Assembly (NCBI RefSeq): GCF_000820045.1
Contig: NZ_CDBJ01000100.1
Coordinates: 135,086 to 199,085, forward strand
From: Aeromonas rivuli
Lineage (GTDB): Bacteria > Pseudomonadota > Gammaproteobacteria > Enterobacterales > Aeromonadaceae
Direction of reading: 5' to 3'
DNA: 64,000 bases
Shown: positions 17,749 through 26,171 of the stretch, piece after piece
How positions within the stretch are numbered: the first letter of the stretch is position 1
Layout of the letters: each line of letters starts with the position of its first letter
The notes under the pieces: generated by a model
What the model was told of the DNA's origin: nothing
The model's input: the letters and a program-made list of their open reading frames with translations, nothing else
Database searches by the model: none
Translations under genes and position numbers: made by a program

Positions 17749-19819
17749 AGACATATCCTATGTGCTACGACATAAATTTGGTCGGTTTTCTCACTCAGGC
17801 CTAGTGTTTCAACCTGAAGATTATAAGTTTATAGTCGATCTTTCTTTTGAAATAAACAACCATGTCCTATGGGGTTTTTTCATCAAAACTCATGATTTTT
17901 ATTCATTAGCAGAAGCGAAAGAGAGAGATCCAATAAGACGGCATATGCGCAGGCACGCTTTATTAAAACCTTCCTTTATGCGCGAATGGATGAGACGTAA
18001 TTGGGCTGCTGCAACTCAAGCCTATCAAGAAAGAAATAAACCATATGCGCGGCTGGATAGAAAGCAACTCCGCCGTGAACGTCGGCGGCAGTTTGAAGTT
18101 CGCTCTGAAAATTTAAAGTTCATACATGACGATGCATTTTCTCTTGAAAGTATTCGTGGGTTTGAAATGTTTTCGCATTTTGCCTTCCTCATGTTGATGG
18201 AGCCAGAGAATGTAGAGGCTGAGTTTGGTTGTGGTAATAAGCTTCATGAATTGTTGCAAAACTGTTTTGAAATATTGTCTCCAAGAATACCTACATTAGA
18301 TAGGCTGGCTATCTCATCAGACTTAACTGTTGAAATGGTACTTTATGCAGCGAGCATAGAGACGATGCGTGTTCAAGGGAATCTTAATTCTGTTGAATAT
18401 CGACTTCTACAAGCTCTTCGTGTAGGTATCTATCGGGGGTATGACTCGATTTCGGAAGAGGAGAATAATAGACTTAAATCAGAGGTAGATCGCCAGCTAT
18501 TTCCCGATCTCGGAAGCGCGGAGCGTTTTCTAAGGGAATATATTGAGCCACAACTAGCTCAATCAGGATATATGACTGCAGATATATGGTTACTTCAGCG
18601 TGATGAGGCCTTTAGCCATCTGCGCCCCACTCTTTCTATAGAATGGCTTGCCCGTTTTCCAGAGTTGGCTATTTTACCACTGGACTCACTTTTTGAGATT
18701 GCAGCTCAATATGGTAATCGTTATGAATTGAACGAAATTATTATACTGCGTTGTGAAGAACTGATGTCAAAGTGGCCTATATTAACTGGCGACGAAGAGA
18801 TAGAACAGAGACGTACATTCTGGTTAGTACGTGCTTTCTACTTTTTGACCGATATACATGAGGAATATTGGAGTTGGTTGAGGATCGATAAGAATACAGT
18901 ATTTATACTATATGAGCTATCAGGGCGAATAAACCGCAGCGATCGCCAATATTGGCCCATGCTCACATCAAATAAGATTGAGGCTATTCTTGAAGCATTT
19001 ATAGACCACTGGCCTAAGGTAGTGCTGCCGAATCATTATGGTACTGGGAGCCCTAAAGAGGAGAAAGCATACAGATTTTTGAGTGAGGTGATTTGGTCTA
19101 TTAACTCTGATGATTCTAGTCATGCTCTACCAGTCCTTAACCGTCTGCTTAAAAACTCCCGCATTTCCGATTTTCATATGGACTTGCAGAGCATCTATGC
19201 GACCCAGCTAAGGCGGAGGGCATTGCGGGATTTCACTCCTCCGCTGCCACAAGAAATTCTCAAGCTGCTGGATGGTAATGAAGTTGTTACAGTGGAAGGC
19301 TTGCGCAAGCTGGTTCTTTACGAGTTGCAACAATATCAACAAGATATCCATGGGGGAGAGTTCAATTCAGCAGCTCGTTATTACGAGAAAGGTGAAAGGC
19401 TGGATGAAGTTAGTTCAACAGAGATCATTGCTGAACGTATCAAGTTGCGCCTTGAGCCGCAAAATATCACTGTCACACCGGAACATCAGCTAAAAGATCG
19501 AAATCGTAGTGATTTCACTGTCACCAAGATGATGGGTGGCCAGAGACGGCTTTTGGTGACTGAGGTCAAGGGACAATGGCATCGAGAACTTTACACGGCC
19601 GCATCCACCCAGCTCTATGAGCGCTACTCCATTCATCCAGATGCTGAACAGCAAGGCATATTCCTGGTTATCTGGTTTGGTGCGAATGAAGATGTTGCAG
19701 GACGAAAGAAGCACAGAATTGAATCTGCCGAGATGCTGAAATCAGATATTGAGAAAAAACTCCCCACCGAGTTATTAGGGCTAATTGACGTGTTTGTGTT
19801 GGATGTTTCTCGTCCTTAG
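17720..19819 (+). CDS. large helical protein with C-terminal PD-(D/E)XK nuclease motif, probable second half of the split NTPase gene
   Basis: A 699-residue protein whose ATG lies inside the previous gene (29-nt overlap). The N-terminal 550 residues are mostly helical with an Arg-rich patch (about residues 110-125) and no domain I recognise. Near the end, Asp598 in RNRSDFTV, Glu615-Val-Lys617 in LVTEVKGQW and Gln631 in ASTQLYERY form a PD-(D/E)XK plus Q pattern, as in restriction-type nucleases. The ribosome site for ATG 17720 is poor (AAGG, 11 bases away). Deleting one T from the T7 tract at 17723-17729 would fuse both frames into about 1350 residues. It is AT-rich and probably acquired. Nuclease activity is inferred from motif spacing. 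Confidence 0.7.
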   Translation: MFFSKLYEVEDISYVLRHKFGRFSHSGLVFQPEDYKFIVDLSFEINNHVLWGFFIKTHDFYSLAEAKERDPIRRHMRRHALLKPSFMREWMRRNWAAATQAYQERNKPYARLDRKQLRRERRRQFEVRSENLKFIHDDAFSLESIRGFEMFSHFAFLMLMEPENVEAEFGCGNKLHELLQNCFEILSPRIPTLDRLAISSDLTVEMVLYAASIETMRVQGNLNSVEYRLLQALRVGIYRGYDSISEEENNRLKSEVDRQLFPDLGSAERFLREYIEPQLAQSGYMTADIWLLQRDEAFSHLRPTLSIEWLARFPELAILPLDSLFEIAAQYGNRYELNEIIILRCEELMSKWPILTGDEEIEQRRTFWLVRAFYFLTDIHEEYWSWLRIDKNTVFILYELSGRINRSDRQYWPMLTSNKIEAILEAFIDHWPKVVLPNHYGTGSPKEEKAYRFLSEVIWSINSDDSSHALPVLNRLLKNSRISDFHMDLQSIYATQLRRRALRDFTPPLPQEILKLLDGNEVVTVEGLRKLVLYELQQYQQDIHGGEFNSAARYYEKGERLDEVSSTEIIAERIKLRLEPQNITVTPEHQLKDRNRSDFTVTKMMGGQRRLLVTEVKGQWHRELYTAASTQLYERYSIHPDAEQQGIFLVIWFGANEDVAGRKKHRIESAEMLKSDIEKKLPTELLGLIDVFVLDVSRP

Positions 19820-19995
19820 TAGCCAATCTAGGTGATGATGCTTGCCATCGTGATGAGCTGGGTTTAGGGGCACCACTTGTTCGGTCGAGGAGAAAGACAC
19901 GATTTCTTCCCGGCATTCAACGGTGGCCCTCCGGCTTGCATCCCTCGCCACGCAGGAGCAGACTATTTGACCTTGCCAAGGCTCGAGGAAATCTG

Positions 19996-20460
19996 ATGAC
20001 CCCCGCTATCAATTTGCTGAAAAAGCTAAAGATCCCCCACAAGCTCTACCCCTATGAGTGCGAGGCCCACGACGACTTTGGCAAGCATGCCGCGACTCAA
20101 CTCGGCCTGCCCGAAGCGCAAGTGTTCAAGACCCTGATCGCCCATCACGACAAGCAGGCGGTGGTGGCCATAGTGCCCTCATCGGGCCTGTGCAGCCTCA
20201 AGCAGCTCGCCAAGGCGGCGGGCCTCAAGAAGGTGGAGATGATGAAGCCTGCGGAGGCCGAGAAGCTGACCGGTTATAAGGTGGGGGGCATCAGCCCGCT
20301 GGCCCAGAAGAAGCTGTTGCCCACAGTGCTCGATGACTCCGCCCTGCAGTTTGATGAGATCCTGGTGAGCGGCGGCAAGCGCGGCCTCTCGGTCGGGGTG
20401 GCGCCCCGAGACATGCTTCGCCTTCTGAAATGGCTAGCCGCGCCCATAGGTGAACACTAA
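19996..20460 (+). CDS. ybaK: YbaK-type Cys-tRNA(Pro) deacylase
   Basis: A 154-residue editing-domain protein that hydrolyses Cys mischarged on tRNA(Pro). It has the family pattern of the INS/YbaK fold, with FKTLIAHHDKQAVVAIVP, the lysines of KKVEMMKPAEAEKLTGYKVGG split by the usual GGISPLAQKK loop, and VSGGKRGLSVGVAP near the end. ATG 19996 follows GAGGAA at 5-base spacing; a longer frame from 19936 has no ribosome site. It marks the return to normal host base composition after the AT-rich pair. Confidence 0.93.
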   Translation: MTPAINLLKKLKIPHKLYPYECEAHDDFGKHAATQLGLPEAQVFKTLIAHHDKQAVVAIVPSSGLCSLKQLAKAAGLKKVEMMKPAEAEKLTGYKVGGISPLAQKKLLPTVLDDSALQFDEILVSGGKRGLSVGVAPRDMLRLLKWLAAPIGEH

Positions 20461-20497
20461 GGGACGAGCACCATGATGAGGTCGCAGAGGTGATAGC

Positions 20498-20532
20498 AAA
20501 GAGGCCCCGACATCCGGGGCCTCTTTGGTTTT
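20498..20532 (+). terminator. ybaK terminator, bidirectional
   Basis: A 12-bp stem (AAAGAGGCCCCG and its complement) with loop ACATC is followed by a T-rich tract. It lies between the converging ybaK and the GNAT gene and can serve both. Confidence 0.85.
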
Positions 20533-20566
20533 ATCGGGTGTTGCCAGCCAGGACGCCAACCGACGC

Positions 20567-21316
20567 TCAGGGCATTTTATCTGCCTGAGCGCGGCAGGCC
20601 GCCGTCAAGTCGGAGAGCCGCAGCCGCTGGCGCCCCTGCCCATCGAAGTTGTCATCGGCCAGCCAACCCTCGAAACTGGCCGCCAGTGCGGGCCACTCGC
20701 TGTCGATCACCGAGAACCAGGCGGTATCGCGGGAACGGCCCTTGTCGACCCTGGCCTGGCGGAAGGTGCCCTCGTAACTGAACCCGAGCCGCAGCGCCGC
20801 CTGGCGGGAGGGCAGGTTGAGCTCGTTGCACTTCCACTCGTAGCGACGATAGCCCAGGGCAAAGGCCCGCCCCATCATCAGTGCCATGGCGGCGGTCGAG
20901 AGGCGGGTGCGCTGCATGGCGGGGGAGAAGTGCAGCCAGCCCACTTCTATGCTGCCAGCGGCAGGATCGATACGCAGGTAGCTGGCGAGCCCCAGCGCCT
21001 TGCCGCTCGGCTCATCGACAATGACATAGAACTGGGGATCGACCTTGGCAGCGCACTGCTGCAACCAGGCCAGCATGGCCGACTCGTCCGCGAAGGGGCC
21101 GCTGGTGAGGTAGGTCCACATGGCCCCATCATCGGCACTGAACGCCTGCCACAGCGGGCCGCCGTGCAGCCCGGGGTCAAGGGGCTCCAACCGGCAGCCC
21201 CAGCCACTCATCAGCTGATGAGGGGGAAACTCGGCCCCCGTCCAATCCGGCACCACAGCGCCCAGGGGTTGATTGAATTCGTTAGTGATATGAGAGGTAA
21301 CGTTGTTAGCAGCCAC
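20567..21316 (-). CDS. RimL-like GNAT acetyltransferase
   Basis: A 249-residue GNAT protein with the RimJ/RimL-type layout: SIEVGWLHFSPAMQRTRLSTAA (a strand with the acetyl-CoA loop), then RYEWKCNELNLPSRQAALRLGF and YEGTFRQARVDKGRSRDT, the usual ribosomal-protein-type or antibiotic-type acetyltransferase ending. GTG 21316 is the start: AGGAGG stands eight bases upstream, inside the last codons of the rhodanese gene, which it overlaps by 11 nt. It is the third gene of a translationally coupled operon with OsmC and rhodanese proteins. The substrate is unknown. Confidence 0.88.
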   Translation of the reverse strand: MAANNVTSHITNEFNQPLGAVVPDWTGAEFPPHQLMSGWGCRLEPLDPGLHGGPLWQAFSADDGAMWTYLTSGPFADESAMLAWLQQCAAKVDPQFYVIVDEPSGKALGLASYLRIDPAAGSIEVGWLHFSPAMQRTRLSTAAMALMMGRAFALGYRRYEWKCNELNLPSRQAALRLGFSYEGTFRQARVDKGRSRDTAWFSVIDSEWPALAASFEGWLADDNFDGQGRQRLRLSDLTAACRAQADKMP

Positions 21317-21755
21317 AGGCTATCCCTCCTTCTTGCAAGACACCGGCCTCGCTGCCGGTGGCGACGGCGAAACCGTCCTGACGCCACCAATGCAGGCCGC
21401 CGATCAGCTCCTTGACCTGAAAACCCAGCGCGGCCAGCTTATGGGCCCCCTGGGTCGAGCCGTTGCAGCCGATGCCATCGCAGTAGCAGACATAGACCTT
21501 GTCTCGCGCCAGCCCGGCCGTGGTGACCGGGCTCATGGTGCGATGGGGAAAAGAGACGGCCCCCGGAATATGGCCCTCGGCATAATGTTCAGGGGAGCGG
21601 GTGTCGATGACGACGATGCGCCCCTCCTCACCCGCCTCTGCGTTTAACAGATCGGCGGCGAGATCGGCCGGGTCGGTGCGAAATTTCAGCTGGGCCTCGA
21701 AGAAGGCGCTGGCCTCCTGCGGGCTGGCCACTCCCGTGCTCAATACATGACTCAT
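21306..21755 (-). CDS. rhodanese-domain sulfurtransferase
   Basis: A 149-residue single rhodanese domain. VVIDTRSPEHYAEGHIPGAV is the CH2A-type entry and the active loop is CYCDGIGCNGSTQGA, of the YCDGxGCNGS class in which a Cys receives a persulfide. The C-terminus ends with ACGC, partly dictated by the embedded ribosome site of the next gene. ATG 21755 is chosen because it overlaps the OsmC stop as ATGA; the frame extends upstream without a ribosome site. Neighbours suggest a role in thiol or electrophile stress. Confidence 0.9.
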   Translation of the reverse strand: MSHVLSTGVASPQEASAFFEAQLKFRTDPADLAADLLNAEAGEEGRIVVIDTRSPEHYAEGHIPGAVSFPHRTMSPVTTAGLARDKVYVCYCDGIGCNGSTQGAHKLAALGFQVKELIGGLHWWRQDGFAVATGSEAGVLQEGGIACGC

Positions 21756-22234
21756 ACCGGCTCCTGATATAGCGCGACTTCTGTGGTGATCTCGGTTCTC
21801 ACCGAGTTGGCGATAAAGCACTGCTCGTGGGCCTGATGGTGCAGCCGCTCCAGTTCGACCAGGCTCGGCTGGCGCTCACCAGCAAACAGTACCCGGGGGC
21901 GCAGGGTGACCCTGGTGATCGACTGGCGGCCCCGCTCGTCCGGCTCCATGACCCCGACCGCCTTATCGCGGTAGTCTTCCACCAGATAGCGCGCCTTGGC
22001 CGCCAGCCAGAGGAAGGTCAGCATGTGACAACTGGAGAGCGAGGCGACGAAGGCCTCCTCCGGATCGACATGCTCCGCCACCGAAAAGGGCAAGGGCACC
22101 ACATGGGGGGAGGAGGAGGCGGGCACCCTGACGCCGCCGTCAAACTCCCACTCATGGGCCCGACTGTAACGCTGATCGACGAAGGGCTCGCCGGCCCCCC
22201 GTTGCCAGCTGATGAGGGCACTGAACTCTGACAT
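21752..22234 (-). CDS. OsmC/Ohr-family peroxide-stress protein
   Basis: A 160-residue OsmC-family protein. The first conserved cysteine is in SLSSCHMLTFLW and the second in HEQCFIANSV; such pairs reduce organic hydroperoxides. ATG 22234 is preferred because AAGGAG lies five bases upstream. It is the first gene of the OsmC-rhodanese-GNAT operon. Its promoter region is shared with a divergent MocR-family regulator and holds two direct repeats, so regulation by that protein is likely. Confidence 0.92.
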   Translation of the reverse strand: MSEFSALISWQRGAGEPFVDQRYSRAHEWEFDGGVRVPASSSPHVVPLPFSVAEHVDPEEAFVASLSSCHMLTFLWLAAKARYLVEDYRDKAVGVMEPDERGRQSITRVTLRPRVLFAGERQPSLVELERLHHQAHEQCFIANSVRTEITTEVALYQEPV

Positions 22235-22305
22235 CCCGACTCCTTGTGGTGGTTGCACTCCATTCTCTGACCCTCAATGTAGCGTCATAATGGCCTTGCC
22301 ACGCC

Positions 22306-22339
22306 GACCAATTTTGCCAATATAAGCAGACCAATTTTG
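22306..22339. promoter_or_regulatory. two direct repeats, candidate MocR operator
   Basis: GACCAATTTTG occurs at 22306-22316 and again at 22329-22339, identical over 11 bases and 23 bp apart start to start, about two helical turns. MocR-family regulators (GabR, PdxR) are known to bind direct repeats. Read leftward, the left repeat contains TTGGTC, which with TATGAC 16 bp on could be the OsmC promoter. Confidence 0.7.
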
Positions 22340-22369
22340 ATGGGCTGACAGCCCTGTCCGGAGACTGCC

Positions 22370-23836
22370 ATGACCGCCCTGCCTACCCTGTTTGCCGACC
22401 AGCAACAGAACGATCTGCCACTGCACGAACAGCTGGTGCGCACTCTGCGTAGCGCCATCTTGGCCGGTCACCTGCCCCAGCACAGTCGGCTGCCCGCCAG
22501 CCGCATGCTGGCCCGGGATCTCGGCATCTCCCGCAGTACGGTGGAGCTGGCCTATGGCCGACTGGAGGCCGAGGGCTATCTGGTGCGCAAGGTGGGGGCC
22601 GGCAGCTTCGTCGCCCTGGCGGCGGTGCGGCCCACTCCAAGGCCGCCCCAGTCGGCGGCCGGACTATCCCGTCGCGGTCAGGAGATGGCGGCAGGCGGTG
22701 CCTGTCACGATGCCCCCGAGGTCGGCGTCTCCTTTGCCTCCAGCCAGCCGGATCCGCGCATCTTTCCCCAGGCGCTCTGGGGCCGCTTGATGCAACAGCA
22801 GTGGCGCCAGCGCGCCAGCCAGTGGATGAACTACGGGGATCCGCAAGGCTTAGGGGAGCTGCGCGCCGCCATCAGCAGCTATCTGGTGCAGTCGCGGGGG
22901 GTGCAGTGCGAGCCGGATCAGATCCTGATCCTCACCAGCTCCCAGCAGGGGATCTTGCTGGCAACCCAGCTGCTCATCGACGCCGGCGACACCGTCTGGG
23001 TCGAAGATCCCGGTTATCCGGGAGCCAGAACCGCACTGGAGAGCGCCGGCGCCCGCATTCACCCGGTGCCGGTGGATGAAGAGGGCCTCGACCCGGCGGG
23101 GGAACATCCGCAGCCCAGGCTCATCTACTGCACCCCGGCCCATCAGTATCCCCTCGGCGTACCCATGAGCCTGCCACGGCGGATGGCATTGCTGGCCGAG
23201 GCCGAGCGGCACGGCGCCTGGATTTTGGAAGACGATTACGACGGGGAGTATCAGTATGATCAGCGCCCGCTGCCCGCCTTGCAGGGGCTCGACAGCCAGG
23301 GGCGGGTCATCTATGTGGGCACCTTCAGCAAGGTGCTGTTCGGCTCATTGCGCCTCGCCTATCTGGTGCTGCCGCGCCCGCTGATGGAGGCCTTCAGCCG
23401 GGCCCGCGCCGCCTTCGATGGCCACAGCAACCAGTTGCAGCAGGCGGTCACCGCGGACTTTATCCGGGCCGGCCACTTCGCCACCCATCTGCGCCAGAGC
23501 CGCCTGCTCTACCAGAGTCGCCGGGATCTGCTGCTGAGCGAACTGGCCGAACACTGCCCCCAACTGACCCCCATCCACAGCGGCGCCGGCCTGCAGTGCG
23601 CCGTGCTGCTGCCCCCGGGCGGCGAGGCCCGCTGGACCCAGGCTGCCAATGCCCTGGGGCTGGGGCTGCGCCCCTTGCGTCAGTTCTATCTGGGGGAGCC
23701 CAGGCTGGAGGGCTGGCTGCTCGGCTTTGGCTGCCTCGACAATCAGACCCTGCGCCAACTCTGCCGACGACTCGGGGCCCTGATGCGCACTGCGTCATAT
23801 GGATTGATGGACACAGCAGATCGGGACAAGTCCTGA
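22370..23836 (+). CDS. MocR-family (GntR-aminotransferase fusion) regulator
   Basis: A 488-residue fusion of an N-terminal GntR winged helix (about residues 15-85, LPASRMLARDLGISRSTVE) and a fold-type-I aminotransferase domain (about 115-470). The PLP lysine is in GTFSKVLFGSLRL and the phosphate/ring contacts in ILEDDYDGEYQYD. In this family PLP and a ligand control DNA binding, not catalysis. It is divergent from the OsmC operon, separated by 135 bp that include paired direct repeats. The ligand is unknown; a PdxR-like pyridoxal role is possible but unsupported by neighbours. Confidence 0.93.
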   Translation: MTALPTLFADQQQNDLPLHEQLVRTLRSAILAGHLPQHSRLPASRMLARDLGISRSTVELAYGRLEAEGYLVRKVGAGSFVALAAVRPTPRPPQSAAGLSRRGQEMAAGGACHDAPEVGVSFASSQPDPRIFPQALWGRLMQQQWRQRASQWMNYGDPQGLGELRAAISSYLVQSRGVQCEPDQILILTSSQQGILLATQLLIDAGDTVWVEDPGYPGARTALESAGARIHPVPVDEEGLDPAGEHPQPRLIYCTPAHQYPLGVPMSLPRRMALLAEAERHGAWILEDDYDGEYQYDQRPLPALQGLDSQGRVIYVGTFSKVLFGSLRLAYLVLPRPLMEAFSRARAAFDGHSNQLQQAVTADFIRAGHFATHLRQSRLLYQSRRDLLLSELAEHCPQLTPIHSGAGLQCAVLLPPGGEARWTQAANALGLGLRPLRQFYLGEPRLEGWLLGFGCLDNQTLRQLCRRLGALMRTASYGLMDTADRDKS

Positions 23837-23905
23837 TGGATAGCGGCGTAGAGAGCGAAGTGGCCGAGCAAGAGAGCCTCAACCCTGCGGATCCAACACC
23901 CAGCC

Positions 23906-24787
23906 TTAGCCTGCCTGGAACTCACGGCAGAGCGCCAGCCAGGCTTCGGCACTGCGTGACAGATAGCGGCCCTGGGGCCAGATCACCCCGAGTTGCCAGC
24001 TCAGCTCCGGCAACAGGGGTCTGAGCAGCAGACCCTCCGGGTTCAGGCGACGACAGACGGGCTCTGGCAGGAAGGCGACCCCCATGCCACTGCGCACCAT
24101 GGCGGTGAGAAAGTCCCACTGACTGCTGCGGGCCGCCACCTGAGGGCTGAACCCTGCATCCAGACAGGCCTGCTCGATGCGATCGCTCAGGGTGAAAGCC
24201 TGGGTATAGAGCAGCAGCGGCTCGTCACGCAGATCCGAGAAACGGACGCAGGCCCGCTCGCGCCAGCGCGGCTCGGCTGGCAGCACCACCTGGATCGGAT
24301 AGCTGGCCAGTACCAGGGCGTTGAGTGCCCCCGTCTCCCGGGTCGGCAACATGGTGATGGCCAAGTCCAGCTCCCCCTCCAGCACCGCCTGTTCGATACG
24401 ACGCCCGCCATATTCCACGATGGAGAGCTCTATGGCCGGGTAACGCTGGCGATAGGTACGGATCAGATCGGCATAGACATGCCCCACCATGGGGGGCATG
24501 CCCAGCGCCAGGCGCCCCCCCTTGAGACTCTGCAGATCCGCCAGTTCGGTCTCGAGCTGCTGCATCTGCGTCAATATCTCCTGGGCACGGGCGAACAGCA
24601 CCTGGCCGCTGTCGGTCAGGGTGAAGCGGCGCCCCTCCCGGTTGAGCAGCGGCTGACCGAGCTCCTCTTCCAGGCTGCGGATCATCTTGCTGATGGTGGG
24701 CTGAGTGACGAACAGCTTCTCGGAGGCGCGGGTGAAGCTCTGCTCCCGCACCAGTTCGACGAAGTAACGCAAGGCACGGATATCCAT
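23906..24787 (-). CDS. LysR-family regulator of the cid-like genes
   Basis: A 293-residue LysR regulator. The winged helix spans residues 1-60 (RYFVELVREQSFTRASEKL, then VTQPTISKMIRSLEEELG), followed by a two-lobed ligand domain. It is transcribed away from the adjacent LrgA/LrgB-type pair across 125 bp, the arrangement seen for CidR, which in staphylococci responds to acetate from overflow metabolism. The regulatory link is inferred from position. ATG 24787 is the only plausible start. Confidence 0.92.
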   Translation of the reverse strand: MDIRALRYFVELVREQSFTRASEKLFVTQPTISKMIRSLEEELGQPLLNREGRRFTLTDSGQVLFARAQEILTQMQQLETELADLQSLKGGRLALGMPPMVGHVYADLIRTYRQRYPAIELSIVEYGGRRIEQAVLEGELDLAITMLPTRETGALNALVLASYPIQVVLPAEPRWRERACVRFSDLRDEPLLLYTQAFTLSDRIEQACLDAGFSPQVAARSSQWDFLTAMVRSGMGVAFLPEPVCRRLNPEGLLLRPLLPELSWQLGVIWPQGRYLSRSAEAWLALCREFQAG

Positions 24788-24912
24788 GATTCCTCCTCCA
24801 GGGGCAAGGTCATATCATGCCAATTTGGCATGAATTTCATAATTTAAATTCATTTTTTGCAGGTTTAGTCCGGCGGTAGACTGAAAGCCTTCTTACCGAA
24901 TGGCCCTCTCTC

Positions 24913-25308
24913 ATGGCTCTGCCCCTCTGGTTTATCACCCCCTTGCAGGTCGCCCTGCTGGCCGCCATCTGGTGGCTCGCCGATGCGGCAGTGCGCCTCT
25001 TTCATCTGCCTTTGCCCGCCAATCTCACCGGCATGCTGGTCCTGCTCGCTTTGATCCTGACCGGCGTCGTCAAGACCCGCTGGTTTAGCGCAGGCTCGCG
25101 CTGGCTACTGGCCGAGATGCTGCTGTTCTTCGTGCCCGCCGTGGTGGCCGTGGTCAACTATCAAGATCTGCTGCTGCATCAGGGGCTGCGCATCCTGCTG
25201 GTGATAAGCCTCAGCACTGTGCTGGTGCTCGGCACCACGGCCCTGGTGGTCGACAGGGTCTACCGGCTCGAGCTCAAACTGGCTCGCAGGCAGCGCCGTC
25301 ATGACTAA
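24913..25308 (+). CDS. cidA: CidA/LrgA-family holin-like protein
   Basis: A 131-residue membrane protein with four predicted helices. The segment FHLPLPANLTGMLVLLALILTG and then AEMLLFFVPAVVAVVNY are the family hallmarks. CidA/LrgA proteins are proposed to affect murein hydrolase export, lysis or metabolite passage. It is followed by a cidB/lrgB gene that overlaps it by 8 nt. ATG 24913 is preferred over the upstream GCC-ATGG-like codons, which are out of frame. Confidence 0.9.
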   Translation: MALPLWFITPLQVALLAAIWWLADAAVRLFHLPLPANLTGMLVLLALILTGVVKTRWFSAGSRWLLAEMLLFFVPAVVAVVNYQDLLLHQGLRILLVISLSTVLVLGTTALVVDRVYRLELKLARRQRRHD

Positions 25309-25990
25309 CCAGACCCTGAGCCTGCTCTGCCTGGCCCTCACTCTGCTGTTCTATTACCTCAGCAAATGGCTCTATGGCCGCAAACGCATACTGCCGCTGA
25401 TGCCCCTGCTGCTGGCCCCTGCACTCCTGATCGCCCTGGTGCTGTCGTGCCACATCCCCTATGAGACCTATATGGCCGACAGTCACTGGCTGCTCTGGCT
25501 GCTGGGCCCGGCCACGATCGCCTTCGCCATCCCCGTGTATGAGAACAAGGCCCTGATGCGCAAACACTGGCTGTCCCTCTCCATCGGGGTCCTGGCCTCC
25601 GTGGTGATGGCGGTGGGCAGCTCAGTGCTGCTGGCTCGCTGGCTCGGGCTCTCGGATCTGCTGCAACGCAGCCTCGCCATGCGCTCCATCACCACCCCCT
25701 TCGCCGTCGAGGCGAGCAAGAGCGTCGGGGGTCAGAGCGACTTGACCGCGCTGTTCGTGGTACTGACCGGGGTGATAGGCATGGCGGTGGGGGATGGGGT
25801 GCTGAGCCGTCTCGCCATCCGCAGCAAGCTCGGCAAGGGGGCGGGTTTTGGCGCATCGGCCCACGGGGCAGGCACCGCCAAGGCCTATCAGCTGGGCAAC
25901 GAGGAGGGAGTGGTGGCCAGCATGGTGATGATGATTGCGGGCATGGTAACCGTGCTGCTCGCTCCCCTGCTCGGCCACCTGCTGTGGTGA
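25301..25990 (+). CDS. cidB: CidB/LrgB-family membrane protein
   Basis: A 229-residue multi-pass protein. The conserved core is MRSITTPFAVEASKSVGG and, later, GASAHGAGTAKAYQLG, both typical of LrgB/YohK. It acts with the preceding CidA-like protein in the inner membrane. The start codon lies within the end of the first gene, so translation is coupled. A good terminator follows within 30 bp. Confidence 0.93.
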   Translation: MTNQTLSLLCLALTLLFYYLSKWLYGRKRILPLMPLLLAPALLIALVLSCHIPYETYMADSHWLLWLLGPATIAFAIPVYENKALMRKHWLSLSIGVLASVVMAVGSSVLLARWLGLSDLLQRSLAMRSITTPFAVEASKSVGGQSDLTALFVVLTGVIGMAVGDGVLSRLAIRSKLGKGAGFGASAHGAGTAKAYQLGNEEGVVASMVMMIAGMVTVLLAPLLGHLLW

Positions 25991-26016
25991 GTCAGGCCAG
26001 CCGGTTAGCACCATGC

Positions 26017-26048
26017 AAAGAGGCGCCCGAAGGCGCCTCTTTGGTTGT
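26017..26048 (+). terminator. cidAB terminator
   Basis: An 11-bp stem (AAAGAGGCGCC and its complement) with loop CGAA, followed by a short T-rich tract. It lies 27 bp after cidB. Confidence 0.8.
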
Positions 26049-26142
26049 CAGTTGGCTGGTTGCAAGGGATCAGCTCGCCACCATCACCTTACAGGCTGAC
26101 GCAGCGCTGTCGGAGATCTCACTGAGGTGTGGCTGCTGCCAG

Positions 26143-26163
26143 TTCACCGTTCACCGTTCACCG
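26143..26163. repeat. three tandem copies of TTCACCG
   Basis: Three perfect 7-bp units lie just past the metL stop, in the cidB-metL gap. Function unknown; it may only be a small slippage tract. Confidence 0.8.
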
Positions 26164-26171
26164 TCATAGCC

